DNA of 64,000 nucleotides, taken from positions 62,001 through 126,000 of the forward strand of contig NZ_AUFO01000018.1 in the NCBI RefSeq assembly GCF_000426545.1, given 5' to 3'. The first letter of the stretch is position 1; each line of letters opens with the position of its first letter. The translations under genes were made by a program, and so were the position numbers. Shown here piece after piece: positions 1-7,954 of this stretch. This stretch comes from Paenibacillus massiliensis subsp. panacisoli DSM 21345 (GTDB lineage: Bacteria > Bacillota > Bacilli > Paenibacillales > Paenibacillaceae). The notes below the pieces were generated by a model, which saw nothing but the letters and a program-made list of their open reading frames with translations, searched no databases and was not told the DNA's origin.

Positions 1-196
1 CGTATCCTTTGCTAGCAGTATAGCCATCCTCTGCCCTGACCCCCACGTATCCAGGCTCTACTGCCCCCGCTCCAAAATCAAAACGATATTCAAGCCCGGC
101 AGCCGATGTCTGTGGAGAGAACATTCCTAAAGACATTAATAAAGCGCTTACAATTATCAATACACCAACCTTCCCTTGCCTCTTTCGTCTACGCAT
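1..196 (-). CDS. Secreted protein, N-terminal fragment (possible rhamnogalacturonan acetylesterase-like)
   Basis: Only the first 65 codons lie in the window; the gene continues off the left edge. The ATG at 196 has a GGAGGAG Shine-Dalgarno site about 5 bases upstream. The protein begins with an Arg/Lys-rich stretch, then a hydrophobic segment ending near 'TSAA', a typical Sec signal peptide. The mature start reads YRFDFGAGAVEPGYVGV, like the FDFG...GY jelly-roll start found on many secreted Paenibacillus and Bacillus pectin-side-chain esterases of the SGNH family. The catalytic part is not visible, so the enzyme class is an inference from the start alone. Confidence 0.6.
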   Translation of the reverse strand, partial: MRRRKRQGKVGVLIIVSALLMSLGMFSPQTSAAGLEYRFDFGAGAVEPGYVGVRAEDGYTASKGY

Positions 197-292
197 TGCT
201 ATTCTCCTCCTTCAAGATATGGATACAAGCCTAAGAAAGTAATTCGCCACTTTATTTCCATTTCCTTCAATATATGATTTGTTTTTTACACC

Positions 293-317
293 AAAAAAGA
301 CCATCTTACCGATGGTC
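293..317 (-). terminator. Intrinsic terminator of the HEPN gene
   Basis: GACCATC at 299-305 pairs with GATGGTC at 311-317. On the minus strand the stem is followed by a run of six T (A-run at 293-298). It lies 94 bases past the stop of the gene at 411-1136. Confidence 0.7.
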
Positions 318-410
318 CTTCTGTCACTTTTGCATCGCTTTACACTACACTACTCTACATTACGATCATCGACTGCAACAATTCATTGTTATCATCTACT
401 GAAGCTAAGC

Positions 411-1136
411 TTAGTGGATTTTGTTCTTCTGCGCTCTCCTCAAGAAATCATTGGTGTAGTCGAATGCCACTGTTACACTCCGACACACCATCTCCAGACC
501 CTGCCTCAGATCCTCCAGATGTGCATCCACATCCTCCAGTCGGATTGGACCGAACAAGGCTCTATGCCTTTGCCACAGATCATCCTGCATTTCAGGGCTC
601 ATATGATGGACCTCGATATTTCGACGCTTACGCAATCGGTCCATCGGCGCCCTGTACTCATCCTTCAGATCAAACAAACGGTTAGCAAGTGTACCGTGTA
701 CCTTCAGATATTTGAACTGGCGAAGCACCGTGTAGTAGGAATAATGTGCTTTTACACGGGTTGTATTGAGATCGTACAGATCATTTAACAGATTACCAAG
801 TTTATCGAGCATGGAGAATACCCGTATGAATCCATCTTTGTAAAAATAGACATACCTCGAATAATCGGGCTGATCACTTGCAGACATCTGATCTCCTGCT
901 CCCGCCTTTACCTTTGAACGAAAGTAACCAGCGACGAAGGTGCTCTGCTCCAGCTCATCCAGGGAAGATATCAGGCCTCGGGTCAGAATATCCGTCTTAC
1001 GGTCCTCATGGGAAGGATCACCATGCTTGTGTATCCGCCGCTGCAACAGCTGCAACGTCTCGTTCATGCTGTTCATGGCTTCCAGCAGGACTCCTTCGTC
1101 CTTACGGGGCTCCTCCCCAACTAACGTACGCAGCAA
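411..1136 (-). CDS. Cthe_2314-like HEPN domain protein
   Basis: This 241-residue protein is mostly helical and soluble. Its N-terminus (LVGEEPRKDEGVLLEAM) and middle (YFRSKVKAGAG, LRKRRNIEVHH) resemble the Cthe_2314 HEPN family, common in Paenibacillaceae. The RKRRNIEVHH stretch near residue 170 fits the R-x4-6-H signature that forms the nuclease-like site in many HEPN proteins. HEPN domains often act as RNA-binding or RNase modules, but the role of this family is not established. The start is TTG, chosen because AGGAAGGGG lies 8 bases upstream. No antitoxin or MNT partner is adjacent, so a toxin-antitoxin role is not supported. Confidence 0.7.
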   Translation of the reverse strand: MLRTLVGEEPRKDEGVLLEAMNSMNETLQLLQRRIHKHGDPSHEDRKTDILTRGLISSLDELEQSTFVAGYFRSKVKAGAGDQMSASDQPDYSRYVYFYKDGFIRVFSMLDKLGNLLNDLYDLNTTRVKAHYSYYTVLRQFKYLKVHGTLANRLFDLKDEYRAPMDRLRKRRNIEVHHMSPEMQDDLWQRHRALFGPIRLEDVDAHLEDLRQGLEMVCRSVTVAFDYTNDFLRRAQKNKIH

Positions 1137-1537
1137 TCAACTCGCCCCTTCCTCACTCTCACATGTCAGTATTATTAAAATGATTACTCTCAGCTATCCA
1201 TAAGCTTGATGCTGTCTCCATGGCGTACCTCGACAGATCACCCTTGTGGATTTATAGCCTACGTAAGACTGGTATAATTATATCAGCTCGTTAGGTGCGA
1301 AATGATGGAAGGCAGCGAATACAAGCGACAAAGCTTAAGATACCGTTCTCAAGCTTACCTTATATCATGTCCTTGATCCGTCCCCGCTCATTCCCCCAAT
1401 GCCTTAAATACCTGTGACAAAGTCCACGAGAAACTCGCGGACTTTGTCAGTACTATATTCATTATAGCTACACAGTTACTTAGAGGCAAAACGAATTCTG
1501 AACGAGTACTTTCCAGCAAGGCTACAGCTTACTAGCC
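1137..1537. other. Intergenic region between the HEPN gene and ctaA
   Basis: No credible coding frame is seen in these 401 bases. They hold the TTG-start ribosome site of the HEPN gene at the left end, a TATAAT-like element near 1280 on the minus strand without a convincing -35 partner, and the inverted repeat at 1415-1449. Confidence 0.5.
1415..1449. repeat. Inverted repeat, possible ctaA terminator
   Basis: TGACAAAGTCCACGAG (1415-1430) pairs with CTCGCGGACTTTGTCA (1434-1449), a 16-bp stem with one mismatch and a 3-base loop. It lies 88 bases past the ctaA stop. No strong T-run follows on either strand, so terminator function is likely but not certain. Confidence 0.55.
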
Positions 1538-2452
1538 CTACTCCAGTGCCGCTTTCTTCATCCGTTCCGGTGAGAGCTGCCATACGCGGAAGCTCATATA
1601 GCACAGAATGGCAAAGGCAGCCGCAATAATAACCATGTGGGACAGCACGACGAACATGTAGATCTCCGGTCTGCCCGCTACAATCAGCAGAATCATACCT
1701 ACGATGACCTGCAGCAGCAGCAAGAGCGCTGAAGCGACCCCCAGCATACGAAGATCACGATGATCAGGATGCTTGTGATACGCGAAGTGGCCGACAATCA
1801 GAATAACAACGAACAGTAATCCACCTGAGATCTGATGAATCGACAGCGGTGCAATCCCGAGGAAATCATTGATGTTCTTGGTCGTAGCATGGGTCAGAAA
1901 TGCTCCTGTATACACAGCCAAGTACGTGTAGATCGTAGAGCCCCATACAAGCCAACGGAAGCCTTTCTTGACCGGAGCTCCTTGCGTTCGCTTGCTCTTG
2001 GCCGAATCCGATGCCTCCTGCCACACTCCCAGCGTCATCATCGTGGCACTTGCGAAAGCAATGAGCGCGAATCCGAAATGCAGCGCCATCACTGCCGTGG
2101 ACTGAGAGAACACGACCGCGAACGCTCCCATGATGCCCTGTATGATGACAAAAGCCAGTGTCAGGCCAGAGAACACTCGCAAATCCGTACGGCGCTTGCG
2201 GAATACCAGCATAAATCCGGCAAAGCTCGATAATGACAACAATCCAGCCATTGCACTAACGAAGCGGTGTGAATATTCAATCACCGAAGCGACCGTATGC
2301 GCAGGCACCAGCTTGCCGTTACAGGTCGGCCATTCCTGACCGCAGCCCAGACCTGAGTCCGTCCGTGTGACGACACCGCCACCAAAGGTAGCCAAAAACA
2401 TAAATAAACAAGTTATTAGCGCCAACCATTTCAAGATTTGAGTACCCTTCAA
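1538..2452 (-). CDS. ctaA: Heme A synthase CtaA
   Basis: CtaA oxidises the heme O methyl group to make heme A for cytochrome aa3 oxidase, in the membrane. At 304 residues it has the usual length and about eight transmembrane segments. The first extracellular loop carries the family pair of cysteines (Cys37 and Cys44 in GLGCGQEWPTCNG), followed by Glu59 and His62 (IEYSHRF). Further heme-ligand histidines appear in MALHFGF, LSIHQISGG and VLSHMV. The start is TTG with GGTGAG 6 bases upstream. In Bacillus ctaA lies next to ctaB; here ctaB is 15 kb away and ctaC-F are not in the window. A TATAAT element sits at 2515-2520 (minus strand) without a clear -35. Confidence 0.95.
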   Translation of the reverse strand: MKGTQILKWLALITCLFMFLATFGGGVVTRTDSGLGCGQEWPTCNGKLVPAHTVASVIEYSHRFVSAMAGLLSLSSFAGFMLVFRKRRTDLRVFSGLTLAFVIIQGIMGAFAVVFSQSTAVMALHFGFALIAFASATMMTLGVWQEASDSAKSKRTQGAPVKKGFRWLVWGSTIYTYLAVYTGAFLTHATTKNINDFLGIAPLSIHQISGGLLFVVILIVGHFAYHKHPDHRDLRMLGVASALLLLLQVIVGMILLIVAGRPEIYMFVVLSHMVIIAAAFAILCYMSFRVWQLSPERMKKAALE

Positions 2453-2591
2453 TTTGTTCTCACCTACAGCTTTATATTTTTTTTGGTGAATGTTATGAAA
2501 ACTTAACTAAAATAATTATAACTGATAGATTCATCACAGACATGGTTAGATTGTGACAAAACATGAACGACTATCACGAGATGACCAAACC

Positions 2592-2629
2592 AAAAAGGCC
2601 ATCCCCACTTTGCTAAGCAAGGATGCCTT
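2592..2629 (-). terminator. Terminator of the thioredoxin gene
   Basis: AAGGC-C-ATCC (2595-2604) pairs with GGATGCCTT (2621-2629) with a one-base bulge. The minus-strand product ends in five T. It lies about 130 bases past the thioredoxin stop. Confidence 0.55.
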
Positions 2630-2644
2630 CCTGTCATTTGCTAC

Positions 2645-2674
2645 GCATTTGCATTTGCATACGCATTCGCATTT
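2645..2674. repeat. Degenerate hexamer tandem repeat (GCATTT-like)
   Basis: Five consecutive hexamers read GCATTT, GCATTT, GCATAC, GCATTC, GCATTT. The tract is non-coding and lies just past the thioredoxin gene. No known function is suggested. Confidence 0.6.
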
Positions 2675-2755
2675 GCCTCATACATCAGATGAGGTCCATC
2701 TATCCTTTTGTCTGCCATCAATTCACAAGCTACCGTCCTACAAGCACTCGTTGGA

Positions 2756-3100
2756 TTACAGAGTCATCGCTCCATGCACCTCTGATGCCCGATCCAGAAA
2801 TTGTTCAATTTCTTCTCTGGATTTGCGCAGCCTGTTCACCAGACGAACGAGCTCTTGGCCGTTGCTAAAAGCGATGAAGCTTGGAATCCCCAGCACATTA
2901 TGTGCTTCACTGATTCCTTCCGTATGCTCTACATCCACTTCAATCAAAGTGAGCTGATTCGCATATTTTTCCTCCACCTCAGGCATGAAGGGATCTATGA
3001 ATTTACAATCACCGCACCAGTCGGCTTTGAATACAGCTACAGTTAGACCGGGCTTCTGAATTAATTCGTCAAATTGGTCCTTGTTACTTACTTTTAGCAT
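2756..3100 (-). CDS. Thioredoxin-family protein
   Basis: The product is a small cytosolic dithiol oxidoreductase-like protein of 114 residues, the size of thioredoxin. The active site reads KADWCGDCKFI, a CxxC motif with Gly-Asp between the cysteines rather than the Gly-Pro of classical thioredoxin. A cis-proline region follows (NVLGIPSFIAF). The likely start is ATG at 3100, because AAGGTGG lies 8 bases upstream. A GTG at 3112 would start inside that Shine-Dalgarno site and is rejected. The substrate cannot be read from sequence. It stands alone, with its own terminator near 2600. Confidence 0.9.
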   Translation of the reverse strand: MLKVSNKDQFDELIQKPGLTVAVFKADWCGDCKFIDPFMPEVEEKYANQLTLIEVDVEHTEGISEAHNVLGIPSFIAFSNGQELVRLVNRLRKSREEIEQFLDRASEVHGAMTL

Positions 3101-3431
3101 GAGATATTCCACCTTTCAGTTCAATTGAGCATTTCCTAGGGAACAATAATTCTGTGGACATTAATCCTGCGGGCAATAGCTCTGCCTTCTGCATGCATCA
3201 TGTAGCGTGGCTACCTACTTGCTGGTATCAGCTACCAATAACCCTCATTATTATTGTACCCGTAATTATACAATTTGCACAGCGCTCGCACATTCTCATC
3301 TAAAAGTTCATACAGGTTCTTGCTGTCAGGGTTAATCAGGGTCAAACAAGCCATACTTAGAATAACATGATCTCAGTGCCGGCTGATGTTAACCACTCCA
3401 ATCCAGGCCAGGCAGGAAAGGAAGGATCAAT
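3101..3431. other. Intergenic region between the divergent thioredoxin and DUF2515 genes
   Basis: These 331 bases hold the 5' regions of two divergent genes. A TATAAT element occurs on the minus strand at about 3262-3267 inside the small palindrome TTGTA...TACAA, but no good -35 is present. No coding frame with a ribosome site was found. Confidence 0.4.
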
Positions 3432-4721
3432 ATGTCGGATTGGCTCCACCAGATTGCTGTCGGATTCCGTGATACGCTTCGTCTTGCACGGACCATCCCC
3501 CAAGCTCTTGAACACAAGTGGACGGGTACTCAGGCGGCCTGGTCCGCATCACGCAGATTGCGCTTGCCCATCCGCCCTATCCCTTGGAACCATGAAGCTG
3601 CCGAAGCCGCTTTGCAGGAGCTGGAGCTGTTCCTTCCCTTCCTTGGCCGTAACATTCGCCATTGCTCTACCGAGCATACCTTGTGCCAGCAGGATCAAGA
3701 GGTGCTTGAGCTCATTCAACATGATACAGCGCAACATAATCGTAGCAATATTACACGCACCGCTGCTTACCTGGACTGTTATCAAGCCTACCCTGAGCTG
3801 CATTGGGCACTACTAGCACATCTTGTCTCCCGTAACGGGGGGTATAACATGACAGATCTGAAAGGCGGACTGCTACAGGACCTGCTATCAGATCAGGACC
3901 GAAGTTCTCTCTACCGATTGTTGGAACGCAGCAATGCGCTCATTTTCCAAGATGCCTATCCCCAGCTTCAGTTGTATGCACACAGCCGGCGACTGGGACG
4001 GAGTTGCTTCCATCTGCTCCCTCACTTCCATATCTCTGCCTTCATGCATCCTTTCTGGGAACGCTTCTGGACGAAGCGCGATAGTGTCATGCTAAGCGTT
4101 GCTCTTATTATTAATGAGCAGTATTATATCGAGGGTCGAGTTATCCAGCATCCCTATTTCCAGAAACATGTTACCAGTACACTAGGGTTCAAAATGAATC
4201 AATGGCTGCAATTGAACCAGGTGCTCTTTCCCCTTGGGATAAATGGTCACCTCGCCGGGCTTGTGCTGGAGCAATTCGGTAGCCTTAGCAAACGGATTGC
4301 TTTCGGTAAGCAACTCTACGGCATGCTATTCGGTTACAAGCAAGTACTTGAACAGGTCACTGCCTTTGTTAATCAGGTCCCACATGAAGGCTCTCGAAGC
4401 GAATATTGGCCCGGATTATTCACACCGCATAGGCAACAAGCGCTGCGCTCTCCTGTAGAGAGTGCAGCGCTTGTTGCCTCGCAATGGTTACCAGAAGGGC
4501 AGAGACTATATAGTCCCAAGCTTCATGAGGTGTGGACGGATACCACCTATGAGCCCATTCCGCATTATGACTGGTATCAACAACGGATGGTCATGAGTTA
4601 CTTAACCAAGCCTCGCAGGCCACTCTTGTTCGAGATCAGCCATGAGCATCGCTTCGGAATTCAGAAGCTCGCTTGGGCTCATGATGCCGAAGCGAATCTC
4701 ACCTTGCCAACAAGCTTATAG
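3432..4721 (+). CDS. DUF2515 family protein (YppC-like)
   Basis: This 429-residue protein has no signal peptide and no clear membrane segment. It matches the DUF2515 family, of which B. subtilis YppC is a member, by its conserved middle: HLVSRNGGYNMTDLKGG near residue 133 and LYGMLFGYKQV. The function is unknown. AAAGGAAGGA lies just before the ATG. Its stop (4719-4721) faces the stop of the convergent flippase gene (4723) with one base between, so the two share their 3' region with no terminator in between. A 22-bp hairpin lies inside the coding sequence at 4431-4479. Confidence 0.85.
   Translation: MSDWLHQIAVGFRDTLRLARTIPQALEHKWTGTQAAWSASRRLRLPIRPIPWNHEAAEAALQELELFLPFLGRNIRHCSTEHTLCQQDQEVLELIQHDTAQHNRSNITRTAAYLDCYQAYPELHWALLAHLVSRNGGYNMTDLKGGLLQDLLSDQDRSSLYRLLERSNALIFQDAYPQLQLYAHSRRLGRSCFHLLPHFHISAFMHPFWERFWTKRDSVMLSVALIINEQYYIEGRVIQHPYFQKHVTSTLGFKMNQWLQLNQVLFPLGINGHLAGLVLEQFGSLSKRIAFGKQLYGMLFGYKQVLEQVTAFVNQVPHEGSRSEYWPGLFTPHRQQALRSPVESAALVASQWLPEGQRLYSPKLHEVWTDTTYEPIPHYDWYQQRMVMSYLTKPRRPLLFEISHEHRFGIQKLAWAHDAEANLTLPTSL
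4431..4479. repeat. 22-bp near-perfect hairpin inside a coding region
   Basis: The arm AGGCAACAAGCGCTGCGCTC... (4431-4452) pairs with 4458-4479 with one mismatch (a G.T wobble) around the loop CTGTA. The sequence is translated in frame as RQQALRSPVESAALVASQW of the DUF2515 protein. Such stems are common as terminators but not within an open frame. Confidence 0.85.
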
Positions 4722-4722
4722 C

Positions 4723-6360
4723 CTACTCCCTGCCAGCCTCGGACTGAGCTTGTCCACGCTGCAGTCGCATCAACGGCCTGAGCAGCTTCTGGATAATCCG
4801 TGGATAGCCTGCAAGTTCTTCTCTGGTAATCACTCGCAGCAGAATCATCAGAACAACAAAGGCAAGTGCAACTGTTGCACCCGACACTCCGCAAGCCAAG
4901 AAGAAGACCAGACGCGAAGGCGTTGCTCCGAAGGGTAGCCGTGTTAATACATTCATACCATAGCCTGCAGCCGCTGATATGACGACCGTCACGAGCAGGC
5001 CTGGCCATTTGCGTCCCAAAATAGAGAATGGAACGATGCCCTTGAGCACACGGATGTTAAGCAACGTAATGACCAGGAAGCACAGTGCAGTCGCGGCAAT
5101 GATCCCGTACACATCGAACCAGATCGACAGAATCCAGCTTGCAGCGAGCTTCACTACCAGGCCGACCATGACATGAATGGTAGAGATATTGGGCTTGCCC
5201 ATCCCGATGAGCATGGAATTACTGGTCATCATCGTAATCTGGAAAATGGTCCCCAAGGTCAAGGCGGCAATAATTCCGCTCCCGCTCAGGTCCTTGAATA
5301 GCAATCCATTAATGGAATAAGCTGCCGTAGTGAGTGCAATAACAATCGGCAGACCGCTCAAAATAGAAATACGCAATGCCAAGGTCATCTGACCGCGCAG
5401 ATGATCCATATCCTTGCGTGCAAAGGCTGCTGACACGACTGGGAGCAACGATTGGCTAAGGGCTATGGCAAGAATAGGCGGAATACCAGCTACACTCTGA
5501 GCCTTGGCACCGAGTACAGCGAGTGCTCCAGTTGCACTGGCCTCGCCGATTTTGTCCACCAATAGCGTCTTCAAGATCGATGTATCAATAAAATATACAG
5601 CAGGTACTGCGAGTGAGGATAATACAATCGGGATCGACAGGGTAAAAATGTCCTTGTATATCCGCAGTAATGGAATGGGTGCTCCCAATGCTTCACCTGT
5701 CCCGCTCTTTCGGTCCTCACGGCGCAGCTTGAAGGTGAAGTATAGCATAACCGCGAAGGCTCCAATGCTGCCAATCACCCCGCCGAAGGATGCACCAGCA
5801 GCACTAAACTCTTCATTATAGCCTGCCTGCACCAGCATGTACCCTAACAGGATCGCTACCCCAACTCTGGCGAATTGTTCGACGATTTGCGAGATGCCGC
5901 CAGCCGTCATGTTGCCTCGTCCCTGAAAATAGCCACGCATCATGGCAATGGCCGGGAACAGCAGCAGGGCAGGTGCTAACGCACGTATGGCAAGTGCAGC
6001 CTCAGGCTGCTTGATGACATTGGTCGCATAATAGGGCGCTCCCACATATAGCAGTATCGTCATGATTATACCTGCGCCGACAGCAAAGAGCAGAGCCGCC
6101 TGATAGATTCTTGCGGCCTCATGCGGTCGATTCAAGGCATAGCGCTCCGACACCATTTTGCTTAAGGTGCTGGGGATACCCGCTGTCGCCATGGTAAGCA
6201 GCATCAAATATACAGTGTTGGAGGCTGTGAATGCCACGTTACCGACATCTCCGAACATGTGCTCCAAGGGCACTCGTTGCACGAGGCCCAAGACTCTGGC
6301 CACCAGCGCTGCGGCAGCCAGAATCAATGTTCCTCTTATAAAGGATTCCTTCTTAGACAA
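4723..6360 (-). CDS. Polysaccharide/lipid-linked oligosaccharide flippase (SpoVB/YtgP-MurJ superfamily)
   Basis: This 545-residue protein has about 14 transmembrane segments, as expected for MOP-superfamily exporters. The N-terminus (RGTLILAAAALVARVLGLVQRVPL) and the LLPVVSAAFARKD region are typical of the Bacillus SpoVB/YtgP branch, which move lipid-linked cell-wall or spore-cortex precursors across the membrane. SpoVB, YtgP and other paralogs cannot be told apart from sequence alone. The start is TTG with GAGGAAGG 8 bases upstream. It lies 20 bases downstream of the DUF456 gene, so the two are probably co-transcribed. Confidence 0.9.
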   Translation of the reverse strand: MSKKESFIRGTLILAAAALVARVLGLVQRVPLEHMFGDVGNVAFTASNTVYLMLLTMATAGIPSTLSKMVSERYALNRPHEAARIYQAALLFAVGAGIIMTILLYVGAPYYATNVIKQPEAALAIRALAPALLLFPAIAMMRGYFQGRGNMTAGGISQIVEQFARVGVAILLGYMLVQAGYNEEFSAAGASFGGVIGSIGAFAVMLYFTFKLRREDRKSGTGEALGAPIPLLRIYKDIFTLSIPIVLSSLAVPAVYFIDTSILKTLLVDKIGEASATGALAVLGAKAQSVAGIPPILAIALSQSLLPVVSAAFARKDMDHLRGQMTLALRISILSGLPIVIALTTAAYSINGLLFKDLSGSGIIAALTLGTIFQITMMTSNSMLIGMGKPNISTIHVMVGLVVKLAASWILSIWFDVYGIIAATALCFLVITLLNIRVLKGIVPFSILGRKWPGLLVTVVISAAAGYGMNVLTRLPFGATPSRLVFFLACGVSGATVALAFVVLMILLRVITREELAGYPRIIQKLLRPLMRLQRGQAQSEAGRE

Positions 6361-6380
6361 TAGTCGTACCTTCCTCGCGC

Positions 6381-6860
6381 TTAAAATATCCAGAACAGGA
6401 ACAGGATAATCATAGCCAGTTGCAGAACAATCTTCATGACCGTGCTAGTAAACAGTCCTACAACCGAGCCGATTCCTACCTGAACGGCCTTCTCCAGCGA
6501 CTGACGCTGCAGCAGTTCACCCAATACGGCGCCAATGAACGGTCCCAATACAAGTCCGAATGCCGGGATGACAAATGGACCCACAATAACCCCCACTGTG
6601 CTTAGGATGGTCGATAGTCGTGAACCGCCGAACTTCTTAACACCCCATGCATTCACCACATAGTCAGCTACAAAAAGAATGACTACGATTAACGTCTGGA
6701 TGATCCAGAACCAGATCGTGTAATGCTCGAACGTAAAGAACCAGCCGTACACAAAAAAACCGAAATAAATGGCAAGTGCCCCTGGTAATACCGGATACAC
6801 CGCACCCAGCATGCCTATGGCAAATAAAGCAATAATCAGAATCCAGCCCAATACGTCCAT
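6381..6860 (-). CDS. DUF456 membrane protein
   Basis: The 159-residue product is highly hydrophobic with about four transmembrane segments and Gly-rich turns (GPFIGAVLGELL, VGIGSVVGLF) typical of DUF456. The function is unknown. AGGAGG lies 7 bases before the ATG. It is the first gene of a probable two-gene unit with the flippase (21-base gap); the HAD gene lies upstream on the same strand. Confidence 0.9.
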   Translation of the reverse strand: MDVLGWILIIALFAIGMLGAVYPVLPGALAIYFGFFVYGWFFTFEHYTIWFWIIQTLIVVILFVADYVVNAWGVKKFGGSRLSTILSTVGVIVGPFVIPAFGLVLGPFIGAVLGELLQRQSLEKAVQVGIGSVVGLFTSTVMKIVLQLAMIILFLFWIF

Positions 6861-6939
6861 ACAAGACCTCCTCTACTCCCAGCTCATGTATAAGATAACT
6901 TATAGATGTATTGTAAGATCAATGTAAGATCAAAAACGA

Positions 6940-7683
6940 TTAGACGAGAATATACTTGCGGATTACCTCGACAATGCCATCATCATTATTACTCGCTACC
7001 ACTACATCAGCAGCCTGCTTCACTGTCTCCTGAGCATTGCCCATAGCCACACCCAGACCAGCTGCCTGAATGACAGCCAGATCATTAAGGCTATCACCAA
7101 CAGCAACAACTTCCTGCATCGTGATCCCCAGTAGGTCGCATACCTCCTGAATGCCTGTTGCCTTGCTAATTCCTCCAGGGTTAATCTCCAGATTAACAGG
7201 AGATGAATTCGTAATTTGAAGTCCACCAAGATCCTGCAACTTCATCAAGATGCTATGGCGCTTATCATCATCACTTGTATTGTATCCGAATTTAAGCCAC
7301 TCCAAGCTGTCCAGCGATTCTGGCCAACGCTCGGCGTTATAGAGCTCCTTCGTGCTATAGGCCCAATACCAGGAATCATGCTCAAGTGCGATCTCTCGCA
7401 TCTTGCGAACCAGCTCTACATCCAGCAAGGATCGTCTCCACAGCTCATGAGGAGATTTCCATACCTCACTGCCATTCACAGTAACCATCGGCGTCTCCAG
7501 GCCAAGTTCCTGAGCATAAGGCAGTGCATGCATGGCGGCCCGTCCTGTAGACAGACAGACGTGAATTCCCTCTTTGATCGCACGGTGAATCCAGTTCGTC
7601 GTCTCCAGTGAAATTTCATGATTGTCGTTCAGCAATGTACCATCCATATCCAAGGCCAGCAATTTATACTTATAGTCTCCCAT
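6940..7683 (-). CDS. Cof-type HAD-IIB phosphatase
   Basis: This 247-residue haloacid-dehalogenase-type hydrolase has motif I at ALDMDGTLL (residues 10-18, nucleophile Asp), motif II at LSTGR (around 44), and motif IV at AVGDSLNDLAVI (around 197). The cap region between motifs II and III is type IIB. Such enzymes dephosphorylate sugar phosphates, nucleotides or pyridoxal phosphate in the cytosol; the substrate is not predictable. GAGGAGGAG lies before the ATG. The next gene upstream, a PBP2-type transpeptidase, has its own terminator. Confidence 0.92.
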   Translation of the reverse strand: MGDYKYKLLALDMDGTLLNDNHEISLETTNWIHRAIKEGIHVCLSTGRAAMHALPYAQELGLETPMVTVNGSEVWKSPHELWRRSLLDVELVRKMREIALEHDSWYWAYSTKELYNAERWPESLDSLEWLKFGYNTSDDDKRHSILMKLQDLGGLQITNSSPVNLEINPGGISKATGIQEVCDLLGITMQEVVAVGDSLNDLAVIQAAGLGVAMGNAQETVKQAADVVVASNNDDGIVEVIRKYILV

Positions 7684-7887
7684 GAAGCTCCTCCTCTGTG
7701 CATCACGATTCTACACGCTTGTGGTGATGCTTCTTCTCTACTTTATCAGGGCATTTACCCAACGACATTTTACCACTATCACGCAGCAAGGGCTACAGCA
7801 TCATGTCCAAATGGAGACTTGAGCGAGCTTGTTTGATTCAAACGCTACCGCGAGTAGCCACTTTTTCACAGCTCCAATGCAGCAAAT

Positions 7888-7946
7888 AAAAAAATCACTC
7901 ATTGGAAAAGATAGAGGTTGCGCTCCCCATTCCAGACGAGTGATTT
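7888..7946 (-). terminator. Terminator of the first PBP2 gene
   Basis: AAATCACTC (7892-7900) pairs with GAGTGATTT (7938-7946) around a long loop. The minus-strand product continues as TTTTTTT. It begins 9 bases past the stop at 7955. Confidence 0.7.
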
Positions 7947-7954
7947 CTTCGGGT

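Noticed and set aside
411..1136. HEPN gene as half of a toxin-antitoxin pair
   Set aside because: No MNT or other small partner gene is adjacent; the family occurs as a single gene.
2645..2674. Hexamer tandem tract as a phase-variable element
   Set aside because: It is non-coding, short and degenerate, and lies past a gene end rather than in a promoter or coding frame.
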